12,234 nucleotides of DNA, from positions 1 to 12,234 of the forward strand of contig DEUB01000024.1 in the NCBI GenBank assembly GCA_002362385.1. Reading direction: 5' to 3'. Below, in pieces: positions 6,121 through 12,234 of the stretch. Position numbers and translations under genes: made by a program. The notes beneath the pieces were generated by a model that was given only the letters and a program-made list of their open reading frames with translations, ran no database searches and had not been told where the DNA came from. The DNA comes from Lachnospiraceae bacterium UBA3273 (GTDB lineage: Bacteria; Bacillota; Clostridia; Lachnospirales; Lachnospiraceae). Every line of letters starts with the position of its first letter. Position 1 is the stretch's first letter.

Positions 6121-7212
6121 TTAAAATCCGTTAATGGCATCTATGATATAAGTCTGTTCTTCCTCCGTCATGCCGTTATACATAGGAATGGACAGCACCT
6201 CTTTGGCAAGCCTTTCGGTCATGGGGAAATCCCCTTCCTTAAATCCCAGATAACGGTAAGCCTCCGCTAAATGAGGCGGAATGGGATAATGAATAATGGT
6301 CCCGATCTCCTTCTCATCCAGATAGGCGATCAGTTCGTCCCTTTCCTTACAGCGGATCACGAACTGATGATATACATGGGTCGCTCCCTCTATAAACCGT
6401 GGCAGAAGGATCTTATCATTGTGAAGCTCTTTAAAATACCTTGCGGCAATCCTTCTTTTTTCCTCCGTCAGATCGTCCAAATGGGAAAGCCTTACCCGCA
6501 AAAGGCCTGCCTGGATCTCATCCAGACGGGAGTTCGTCCCTACTACTTTATTATAATAACGCTTTTCACTGCCATAGTTGCGGTAAACCTTCATATCCTT
6601 TGCGATCTGTTCATCATCGGTCACGATAGCGCCGCCGTCTCCGAAGGCTCCCAGGTTTTTGGAAGGATAAAAGGAAAAACAGCCGATGTCTCCGAAGGTT
6701 CCCGTCATTTTCCCGTTAAAGCATGCGCCGTGGGACTGGGCGCAGTCCTCTACCAGACGAAGCTTGTATTTTTTACAAAGTTCTACGACAGGCGCCATAT
6801 CAGAAGCCTGTCCGTATAAATGGACCGCCAGGACCGCCTTGGTCCTGTCCGTGATCTTCTCTTCTATTTTTGCCGGGTTTATCTGATAATAGTCATCAGG
6901 CTCCACAAAAACAGGAGTGGCGCCGTTTATGGTAATCCCCATGACGCTGGCAATATAGGTATTGCCCTGTACGATAACCTCGTCGCCTTCTTTTATGTTC
7001 AAAACGCGGAAGGCCAGCCACAATGCGTCCAGCCCGCTTGCCAGGCCCACGCAGTATTTTGCGCCGGTATAGGCGGCAAACTCCTCTTCAAAGGCCGTTA
7101 CTTCCTTCCCCAGCACATACCAGCCGGAGCGAAGCACCTCCAACGCCTTTTTCTCAAATTCCTCCTGATAACGGTAAAAGCCCCGGTCCATCCGGTTTGG
7201 CATAATCTTCAT
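6121..7212 (-). CDS. DegT/DnrJ/EryC1/StrS sugar aminotransferase (FdtB/QdtB-like)
   Basis: A PLP-dependent, fold-type I aminotransferase of 363 residues, a typical length. Visible features are GLASGLDALWLAFR (56-69, phosphate binding), VHLYGQASDM (130-139), VEDCAQSHGA (154-163, with Asp156 contacting the pyridine nitrogen), and FSFYPSKNLGAFGDGGAI (179-196), in which Lys185 forms the Schiff base. The C-terminal region has the usual YHQFVIR and IIHYPIPPH elements. The start at 7212 has GGAG seven bases upstream. With the ketoisomerase encoded 38 bases downstream, the likely reaction is glutamate-dependent 3-amination of dTDP-3-keto-6-deoxyhexose to give dTDP-Qui3N or dTDP-Fuc3N. It opens a three-gene operon under the strong promoter at 7248-7276, divergent from the flippase gene. 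Confidence 0.93.
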   Translation of the reverse strand: MKIMPNRMDRGFYRYQEEFEKKALEVLRSGWYVLGKEVTAFEEEFAAYTGAKYCVGLASGLDALWLAFRVLNIKEGDEVIVQGNTYIASVMGITINGATPVFVEPDDYYQINPAKIEEKITDRTKAVLAVHLYGQASDMAPVVELCKKYKLRLVEDCAQSHGACFNGKMTGTFGDIGCFSFYPSKNLGAFGDGGAIVTDDEQIAKDMKVYRNYGSEKRYYNKVVGTNSRLDEIQAGLLRVRLSHLDDLTEEKRRIAARYFKELHNDKILLPRFIEGATHVYHQFVIRCKERDELIAYLDEKEIGTIIHYPIPPHLAEAYRYLGFKEGDFPMTERLAKEVLSIPMYNGMTEEEQTYIIDAINGF

Positions 7213-7247
7213 ACAAGCTCTCCAACTTCCATTATAAAACTCCTTTT

Positions 7248-7276
7248 ATTTTACCATTGCACAGTTTCCTAGTCAA
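7248..7276 (-). promoter_or_regulatory. Promoter of the aminosugar operon
   Basis: Read on the minus strand: -35 TTGACT (7271-7276), a 17-base spacer and -10 TAAAAT (7248-7253), with an extended -10 TGG just before it. This is a strong sigma-A match. Transcription should start near 7241, giving a short leader of about 30 bases before the aminotransferase ATG. Confidence 0.75.
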
Positions 7277-7301
7277 ACACTTCCGCAAGTCCGCTTCTTT
7301 G

Positions 7302-7310
7302 TGGTATACT
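7302..7310 (+). promoter_or_regulatory. Extended -10 promoter of the flippase gene
   Basis: TGGTATACT forms an extended -10 (TGn plus TATACT, 7305-7310). Only a poor -35 (TTCCGC at 7281-7286, 18-base spacer) is present, as is common for extended -10 promoters. It points away from the aminosugar-operon promoter, and the two upstream elements lie within about ten bases of each other. The predicted start near 7317 leaves a leader of about 80 bases. Confidence 0.5.
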
Positions 7311-7395
7311 TATCCGTAAAGACGGCAGGGCTTTTATATTTTCACGGCTGCTGCCAACAATATATAATATCACGTACAACAAGGATCCCTTATTT

Positions 7396-8952
7396 ATGAA
7401 AAAAGTCAGCAAAAGCAAACAGATCATGATAAATATGGCGGCCAGTATGATCTCCACCCTGGTCAGCCTCGCCATCAGCTTCATATTGTCTCCCATCATC
7501 ATCGACAAGCTGGATTATGAAGCCTACGGTTTTATGACCCTCGCCAACGATTTTGTCAGCTATGCAAACATTGCCGCCATGGCCTTAAATTCCATGGCAG
7601 GGCGTTTTATTACCGTCAGCCTGACCAAAGGCGATTATGACAACGCCAACAAATACTTTAATTCCACCATGTACGCCAATATTGCCATTGTAGCCGTGCT
7701 GTTTCTGCCCTGTGCGCTGGTGGTCTCCTTTTTGGATAAGCTGGTAAATATTTCGCCCGCTTTAGTTCCGGATGTAAAACTTTTATTTGCCCTGACCTTT
7801 TTAAATTTCATGGTAACCATTATCAGCACCACCTTTTCCACTGCTACCTTTGCGGCAAACAGACTGGATCTGCAGGCATTCCGTTCCATCGAATCCCAGA
7901 TACTCCGTTCCGTTATTTTAATTGTAACCTTTTTCTTTCTGCCCATTCACGTTTCCTATATGAGCGCGGCATCCTTAGCGGCGACAATCTATCTGCTTTT
8001 TACCTATATCCACTATACCAAAAAGCTGATGCCCCAGATCGAAGTGAGCAAAAGGCATTTTTCCATTAAAAAAGTTCTGGAGATCCTTTCAGCAGGCATC
8101 TGGAATACGGTCATGCGTGCGGGACAGACTCTTACAAACGGTCTGGATATCCTCATTACCAACCTGTTTATCGGCGGTACGGAAATGGGCTATATCAGCA
8201 CCTCGAAGACGATCGTTGTGGCGATCAATACTCTGTACGAGACTATAGCCGCCGTATTTACCCCTTCCCTGACCATCAGCTACGCCAAAGAAAACAAAGA
8301 AGAACTGTTAGAGGACCTGACGAGCGCCATGAAAATGACCGGATTTTTTGCCAATATCCCCTTATGCTTCGTAGTTGCCTTCGGCATACCCTTTTACACC
8401 TTATGGCTTCCGAACTCCAAATCCATAACCGACGCTTCGGTCATCAACATTATTTATGTTTTAACCCTGCTTACCATGTTCGGCACCATTGTGGGCGGCG
8501 TGATCAGCCCCTTATTCAATGTTTATACCGTAGTCAACAAATTAAAATGGAATTCCATTATCACGCTGGCAATGGGCGTCTTGAGCGCAGGCATCGTTTT
8601 CCTGCTGCTTGATACAACCTCTCTGGGCGTTTACTGCGTGGCCGGCACCTCCACCATTCTGGGGATCATCAAAAATATGACTTTTACTCCCATGTATGCC
8701 GCCCACTGTCTGAACATTCCCAGGAAATCCTTTTACCCTACCATTATCCGGTATATTCTGGTCAGCATCGCCATGGGCGCGGTATTTTTCGGATTTTATC
8801 TGGTTCTGCCGGCAGACAGCTGGCTCTGGCTTTTCATCGACGTCATCCTGTGCGGCATCACAGGCTGCATCATCAACCTTCTGTTTTTATTCGGTAAAAA
8901 AGAACGCGCCATGCTCACGGATATCGTGAAACGCACAATGCGCAGGGCATGA
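7396..8952 (+). CDS. Polysaccharide flippase, MOP superfamily (Wzx/MATE-like)
   Basis: A polytopic membrane protein of 518 residues with about 12-14 hydrophobic segments along its whole length. The N-terminus (KQIMINMAASMISTLVSLAI, then FILSPIIIDKLDYEAYGFMTLA) is that of lipopolysaccharide and exopolysaccharide translocases of the MOP superfamily, in which an early Gly/Tyr-rich loop follows the first helix. Such proteins flip undecaprenyl-pyrophosphate-linked oligosaccharides across the cytoplasmic membrane. The start has AAGGA ten bases upstream. It is divergent from the aminosugar operon and is followed after 99 bases by a glycosyltransferase gene on the same strand, so it is most likely the exporter of the glycan these genes build. 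A role in exporting another lipid or a teichuronic-type polymer is possible. Confidence 0.9.
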   Translation: MKKVSKSKQIMINMAASMISTLVSLAISFILSPIIIDKLDYEAYGFMTLANDFVSYANIAAMALNSMAGRFITVSLTKGDYDNANKYFNSTMYANIAIVAVLFLPCALVVSFLDKLVNISPALVPDVKLLFALTFLNFMVTIISTTFSTATFAANRLDLQAFRSIESQILRSVILIVTFFFLPIHVSYMSAASLAATIYLLFTYIHYTKKLMPQIEVSKRHFSIKKVLEILSAGIWNTVMRAGQTLTNGLDILITNLFIGGTEMGYISTSKTIVVAINTLYETIAAVFTPSLTISYAKENKEELLEDLTSAMKMTGFFANIPLCFVVAFGIPFYTLWLPNSKSITDASVINIIYVLTLLTMFGTIVGGVISPLFNVYTVVNKLKWNSIITLAMGVLSAGIVFLLLDTTSLGVYCVAGTSTILGIIKNMTFTPMYAAHCLNIPRKSFYPTIIRYILVSIAMGAVFFGFYLVLPADSWLWLFIDVILCGITGCIINLLFLFGKKERAMLTDIVKRTMRRA

Positions 8953-8953
8953 C

Positions 8954-9013
8954 ATATGCAGCCCGGTGCAGATAAAAAAGTAAGACGAACGCTTCTTAAG
9001 GATTACTGCATAT
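8954..9013. repeat. Perfect 8-bp inverted repeat between flippase and glycosyltransferase genes
   Basis: ATATGCAG (8954-8961) and CTGCATAT (9006-9013) are perfect reverse complements separated by 44 bases. They begin immediately after the flippase stop codon. No T-tract follows, so a terminator is not supported. It could fold the spacer RNA or be chance in AT-rich DNA. Confidence 0.3.
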
Positions 9014-9051
9014 AAGGCGCATATAAATTTTGTATTAGGGAGGTTTTTCAT

Positions 9052-10122
9052 ATGGCAAAAGTTTTAGGTGTGGTCAGCACCCCTTATCATCTTCTGGTTT
9101 TTCTTTTTGTAATGGATGCTTTTTTATCCGGCGATGAGGTGGATCTCATTGTGACGGATAAAACACCGTCCATGGAAGAGCTTTATAGGAGCGGCAGGTT
9201 AAATCCCTATTTCCATCAGGTTTCCTTTGCTGACGGCAGAAAGATCAAAAACCCTTACAAATCGGCTCCCGTTACCTTTTACGAGAGTTTTATCCATAAC
9301 GGCACCACGGACGCCATCATAGACGCTCCCCTGCCCTGTTATGACAAGGTGTACTTCGCCTCTCCGGGAACCCCCGATGAGATCGTAAAAGAAATTGCCA
9401 AAACATTGATCAAAAAGAATAGAAAGCTGACCTTCCACCGCTACGAGGACGGCTTCGCCAGCTATACCAAAAAGCCTGTCCATATTATCAACACCCCTTC
9501 GGGAATCTCCATGTACAAAACCTTATGGCACTATGATATTTGTGAAATGGAAAAAGAAATTCTCTTATTTCAACCTCAAATGGCTGAAAAGAATGTGGAT
9601 TTTGAAAAGATACAGATTCCCCAGACGCCGGAAAGGATTCGGAAAATCACGGAAATGGCAAAAGACATTTTCCGGTTCGAAGTCAAGGTTCCCGAACAGA
9701 GCGTTATTTTCCTGGGACAGGGAACAGAAAACGGTTCTGAAAATCCAAAAACATATCAGAGACTGATCCTTAAGTTACGTGATATTGCCGGAAAAGAGAA
9801 TTTTATCATCAAACCCCATCCCCGGGGGACCCATGATGATTTTCACGGAGAACTGCCTGTTTATGAAGATTCCTGCCCTTTTGAATTAGCCATTGCTTCC
9901 GGAGCCATGGAGGAAAAGACCCTGATCTCCTTCTACTCCACAGCCTGTGTGGCAGGAAAACTGTTATTCCGTAGCAAATGCCGCATTATTTTCCTCTATC
10001 CCTTAGCAGAGGATTCTTTCAATGAAAAGTGCGATTATGAAGATTATTTTAAAGCCTTTTCCGAATTATGCGAAAACGTATATGTCGCCAGAAACTGGCA
10101 GGAAGTGGAAGCATTGTTGTAA
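9052..10122 (+). CDS. Glycosyltransferase resembling GT52 / polysialyltransferase families
   Basis: A protein of 356 residues with no signal peptide or membrane helix. The N-terminus KVLGVVSTPYHLLVFLFVMD has the TPYHLL element typical of GT52 and the related bacterial sialyl- and polysialyltransferase families. Further family-like landmarks are HRYEDGFASY (129-138; acidic residue plus Asp-Gly), a VIFLGQG strand opening the second Rossmann half (218-224), FIIKPHPR (251-258; the HP motif that binds the nucleotide in GT-B sialyltransferases) and SFYSTA (293-298). The expected reaction is transfer of a sugar, possibly a nonulosonic acid from a CMP donor, to a surface glycan. No CMP-sialate synthesis gene is present in the window, so the donor is open. 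AGGGAGG lies eight bases before the ATG. It follows the flippase by 99 bases on the same strand and is probably cotranscribed. Confidence 0.75.
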   Translation: MAKVLGVVSTPYHLLVFLFVMDAFLSGDEVDLIVTDKTPSMEELYRSGRLNPYFHQVSFADGRKIKNPYKSAPVTFYESFIHNGTTDAIIDAPLPCYDKVYFASPGTPDEIVKEIAKTLIKKNRKLTFHRYEDGFASYTKKPVHIINTPSGISMYKTLWHYDICEMEKEILLFQPQMAEKNVDFEKIQIPQTPERIRKITEMAKDIFRFEVKVPEQSVIFLGQGTENGSENPKTYQRLILKLRDIAGKENFIIKPHPRGTHDDFHGELPVYEDSCPFELAIASGAMEEKTLISFYSTACVAGKLLFRSKCRIIFLYPLAEDSFNEKCDYEDYFKAFSELCENVYVARNWQEVEALL

Positions 10123-10136
10123 ACGCCTCCACTTCC
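10101..10136. other. Hairpin at the glycosyltransferase gene end, between convergent genes
   Basis: GGAAGTGGA (10101-10109) pairs perfectly with TCCACTTCC (10128-10136) around an 18-base loop that contains the stop codon of the glycosyltransferase. No T-run follows on either strand, so it is not a canonical Rho-independent terminator. It may protect the 3' ends of the converging transcripts or weaken read-through. Confidence 0.4.
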
Positions 10137-10177
10137 CTCAAAATATATATCCGTCCCACCTTTGCCCTCCGGCTCAG

Positions 10178-10813
10178 TCAGGCCTTTAAATCCACAATGC
10201 TTCCCGCCGTCTTTACCCCATCTTTTACACTCCCCACGGCTTCCGTCAGCTTTTCCTGCTGCTCTTTCTGCTCTTCTATTTTTATCTGCAGCTTTTCTTC
10301 GACCTTCTTTTCCTGAAGCTTCTTTTCCTCAGCTTTTTTCTGTTTCTTTTTCTCTAAGATTTTATCTAACCAGCTGTCTTTTTTGTTTTTATCCAGGGCA
10401 TATCTGCTGCGGCTTGTATCTCCTCCGCTTTCGGATACGCTCCATCCGCTGAGGCTTCCGTCAGCATGTATGATAAAGCCAAAGGATTTGATCGTTGCTC
10501 CGTTCTGGGTTTTATCAGGCATATTTTTGATTACCTGGTTGCAGTCATAGATCAACGCTTCATATTCCAGTCTTTTATCCGGGTCGTTTTCCATCTGTTT
10601 TAATATATTGGGTGCAATGCTGATGTTGTTCTTTCCGTCCCCCGAGAAAGGCTTTGTGCTGGTATTGAAATTTATGTCCGGATATTTTTCGGATAATTGA
10701 TTCAGCATGGAATTTTCCGTTTTATCTTCCGCACAGGTATTTTCACTGACCTTTGATCTTGCATAGGCGTAAGCCGCCTCCGACACCCAGCTGTTTCCTA
10801 CTTTTACCGCCAT
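10178..10813 (-). CDS. Small coiled-coil protein, DUF6033-like, function unknown
   Basis: A soluble protein of 211 residues with no signal peptide or membrane segment. Residues 1-120 contain MAVKVGNSWVSEAAYAYARS, then a conserved-looking core (LSEKYPDINFNTSTKPF, then NNISIAPNILKQMENDP) resembling DUF6033-type proteins of Lachnospiraceae. I recognise that family only from memory and with moderate certainty. A segment IIHADGSLSGWSVSESGGDTS follows, then a Lys/Glu/Gln-rich stretch (about 148-192) that should form a long charged coiled coil. The start has AGGAGG eight bases upstream. It stands alone between converging and unrelated neighbours, with its own promoter at 10865-10893. No enzymatic motif is visible; a structural or interaction role is possible but not shown. 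Confidence 0.8.
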   Translation of the reverse strand: MAVKVGNSWVSEAAYAYARSKVSENTCAEDKTENSMLNQLSEKYPDINFNTSTKPFSGDGKNNISIAPNILKQMENDPDKRLEYEALIYDCNQVIKNMPDKTQNGATIKSFGFIIHADGSLSGWSVSESGGDTSRSRYALDKNKKDSWLDKILEKKKQKKAEEKKLQEKKVEEKLQIKIEEQKEQQEKLTEAVGSVKDGVKTAGSIVDLKA

Positions 10814-10864
10814 ATGTTCATCCTCCTTAATTAAAATCGAAATCCTTTTCTTTATGGCTTCTGT

Positions 10865-10893
10865 TTTATATTATATCGGATTACATATGTAAA
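10865..10893 (-). promoter_or_regulatory. Promoter of the DUF6033-like gene, overlapping a perfect palindrome
   Basis: Read on the minus strand: -35 TTTACA (10888-10893), a 17-base spacer and -10 TATAAA (10865-10870), followed by a leader of about 45 bases and a strong AGGAGG. A perfect 12-bp palindrome, TTACATATGTAA (10881-10892), covers most of the -35 box and the start of the spacer, a position where a dimeric repressor could block RNA polymerase. Confidence 0.55.
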
Positions 10894-10941
10894 TAATTAA
10901 CCCTTACCCCCATTTATATTTATACAAAATTTGGCTCTTTT

Positions 10942-12150
10942 TCATTTAGTCATAGACTTGTAATTTCCAGACGGGTTAGAAGCATAATGCCTTTCAAACA
11001 TTTCTGTAGAACGGTTTTCGTATTGCTCATACAAAATCTCAAAATCTCTATCTGCCATATAAATAATATCGTTCCCATCTATCAAACTCTCTATGCCCTT
11101 TTCTTTGCAAAGCAATAAAAACGTATTTCGAATAACGTAATACAACATAATTGAAATTTCAAAATAATGCAATATCGGATATACAGCCGTTTGTATACTG
11201 CCATGAGTATACGCATGGCATGATTTATATAATTTTTCTAACTGCTCTAATTCTAAAACTTCATCCTTACTTTTATCTTTAAGAAATGTGATAATACCAT
11301 GAATAGAATATGGAAATTTTTTTACTGTATTATAATACCCGTCAATAAAATCCACCCAGCCAAAGTGAAGGTAATCAGCCTTGGCTTTTGAATCCTGACA
11401 ATTACGTTTTTCAAACAATACATTAAATTCTTCTGGATACACCTGACAACAAGAATATTGAACCTCAAACATCCTAAACTTTTCATACCAGTCGTAAAAT
11501 TCTGTCCGGTCATTTAATATCAGAAGTCTGAGATACATTTCAATGGCTCCTCGGCACAAGGGATATGCTGTTCCCAACAGATTACTCTCCAATAAAGACA
11601 AAGCTGAAAGCCCATTATAAATTACACCGTAATATAATTGCCAGCATCGAATTCCATTGTCAGCCATCAACATTTGGCTCATTTTAGATGACATTGTAAA
11701 AAGTTCATAAGGTAACGGATAATATAAGAACTCTTCTCCACAAAACAGCAGATTTTTTCTGAAAAACACACTGCCATAGAAACGAAGTTTAATTTTTTCT
11801 ATTGTTTCAGAAACAAGCCGTTGCCTATATATTCTGCTCTTTTCATTTTCCCGTATTTTATCATTTGGAAGAAAAATCGAATGTGCCCTATGTATTCCCA
11901 CTATCATTCTGCAAATATCATACTCGGGAGCCTCCCCTATTCCTGTGACCAGCCTCTCATGTAACCACTGAAAATCATAATATTTCAAAATATTTCCCAC
12001 ACCCAACTCCTTCATGACCCGTTCCTTAATATCTATCAAAAACCAGCCTTTTATCATTCCTTTAAACATACGCTTCAAGATATCATTATTTTGTTCAACA
12101 ATCGCTTTTAAACCGGGTTCAAAGGATACCCCCATAAAACTTTTTTTCAA
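10942..12150 (-). CDS. Uncharacterised 402-residue protein, weakly DUF5677-like
   Basis: A protein of 402 residues that I cannot assign firmly. It is rich in Tyr, Phe, Cys and Lys and predicted mostly helical. Two segments recall DUF5677-type proteins: LLESNLLGTAYPLCRGAIEMYLRLLIL (about 186-212; the pattern of many small residues then R-x-x-x-E) and KLYKSCHAYTHGS (about 306-318; the pattern Y-x-x-x-H-x-Y-x-H-G). A hydrophobic stretch (about 327-348) could be a buried helix or a membrane segment. There is no signal peptide. The chosen start is the TTG at 12150, because GAAGG lies seven bases upstream; the next ATG (12135) has no Shine-Dalgarno match. Its base composition is visibly more AT-rich than the glycan genes to the left, which suggests horizontal acquisition. 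Related families occur among accessory and defence-associated genes, but nothing in the sequence proves such a role. Confidence 0.72.
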   Translation of the reverse strand: MKKSFMGVSFEPGLKAIVEQNNDILKRMFKGMIKGWFLIDIKERVMKELGVGNILKYYDFQWLHERLVTGIGEAPEYDICRMIVGIHRAHSIFLPNDKIRENEKSRIYRQRLVSETIEKIKLRFYGSVFFRKNLLFCGEEFLYYPLPYELFTMSSKMSQMLMADNGIRCWQLYYGVIYNGLSALSLLESNLLGTAYPLCRGAIEMYLRLLILNDRTEFYDWYEKFRMFEVQYSCCQVYPEEFNVLFEKRNCQDSKAKADYLHFGWVDFIDGYYNTVKKFPYSIHGIITFLKDKSKDEVLELEQLEKLYKSCHAYTHGSIQTAVYPILHYFEISIMLYYVIRNTFLLLCKEKGIESLIDGNDIIYMADRDFEILYEQYENRSTEMFERHYASNPSGNYKSMTK

Positions 12151-12157
12151 AAAAACG

Positions 12158-12162
12158 CCTTC
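12158..12162 (-). promoter_or_regulatory. Ribosome binding site supporting a TTG start
   Basis: Read on the minus strand this is GAAGG, seven bases before the TTG at 12150. The alternative ATG at 12135 would be 22 bases away and has only an A-rich leader, so TTG is the favoured start of the 402-residue protein. Confidence 0.5.
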
Positions 12163-12234
12163 TTTCTGAATATTTCTTATTTCCTGTGTGGCAAAAATGC
12201 TGTTCTATGAGGCTAGGGTAAAGTTTTTGTAGGA

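Noticed and set aside
6820..7272. Antisense + strand open frame of 150 codons inside the aminotransferase gene
   Set aside because: It is a shadow of a gene with intact catalytic motifs, and it runs through the divergent promoter region.
8953..9051. Possible terminator and separate promoter between flippase and GT52-like genes
   Set aside because: The inverted repeat has no T-tract, and candidate -35/-10 pairs had wrong spacing (13 or 20 bases), so cotranscription remains the simpler reading.
12151..12234. Promoter for the 402-residue gene
   Set aside because: Only a poor pair (TTGCCA with a weak -10) could be found, and the sequence ends here; the promoter may lie outside the window.
1..12234. 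CRISPR array, tRNA/rRNA gene, insertion sequence or integrase
   Set aside because: No regularly spaced repeats, RNA-gene signatures or transposase/integrase motifs were seen on either strand.

Overview
The window looks like a chromosomal segment of a low-to-mid GC Gram-positive anaerobe, most likely a Clostridia/Lachnospiraceae-type Firmicute. This is an inference. It rests on the strong AAGGAG/GGAGG ribosome binding sites, some TTG/GTG starts, AT-rich intergenic regions with clear TTGACA/TATAAT-type promoters, and the gene families present (YesL/DUF624, an intracellular CE2-like esterase, a DUF6033-like protein). No rRNA, tRNA, transposase, integrase or CRISPR array was seen.

Left part (about 1-4060): a carbohydrate-utilisation locus. 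An AraC-family regulator on the + strand runs tail-to-tail into a three-gene minus-strand operon. Transcription order in that operon is SGNH/CE2-like carbohydrate esterase, LacI-family regulator, DUF624 (YesL-like) membrane protein. A strong promoter (TTAACA-17-TATAAT, 4034-4062) drives the operon. A palindromic AT-rich operator with the half-site TTACTTAAATT lies just downstream of that promoter and recurs in front of the AraC gene. This suggests that one regulator controls both ends of the locus and, probably, genes beyond the left edge.

Middle part (about 4060-10122): envelope and surface-glycan genes. A divergent-PAP2 membrane protein (YuiD/DUF212 type) has its own promoter on the + strand, and its 3' end overlaps the 3' end of a convergent operon. 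That operon reads, in transcription order, DegT/StrS sugar aminotransferase, FdtA/QdtA-type sugar 3,4-ketoisomerase, and a membrane-anchored GT2 glycosyltransferase. The first two are the enzyme pair known to make dTDP-3-amino-3,6-dideoxyhexoses. Back-to-back promoters in 7248-7310 separate this operon from a + strand Wzx/MOP-type flippase followed by a glycosyltransferase resembling GT52/polysialyltransferases. Together they suggest synthesis, lipid-linked handling, export and capping of a surface glycan carrying a 3-amino sugar. The dTDP-sugar precursor genes, an N-acetyltransferase and a polymerase are not in the window.

Right part (about 10178-12234): two minus-strand genes of uncertain function. 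One encodes a small soluble protein with a Lys/Glu-rich coiled coil (DUF6033-like) and has its own promoter overlapping a perfect 12-bp palindrome. The other is a visibly AT-richer gene for a 402-residue protein with a weak resemblance to DUF5677-type proteins and a TTG start; it looks like accessory or horizontally acquired DNA.
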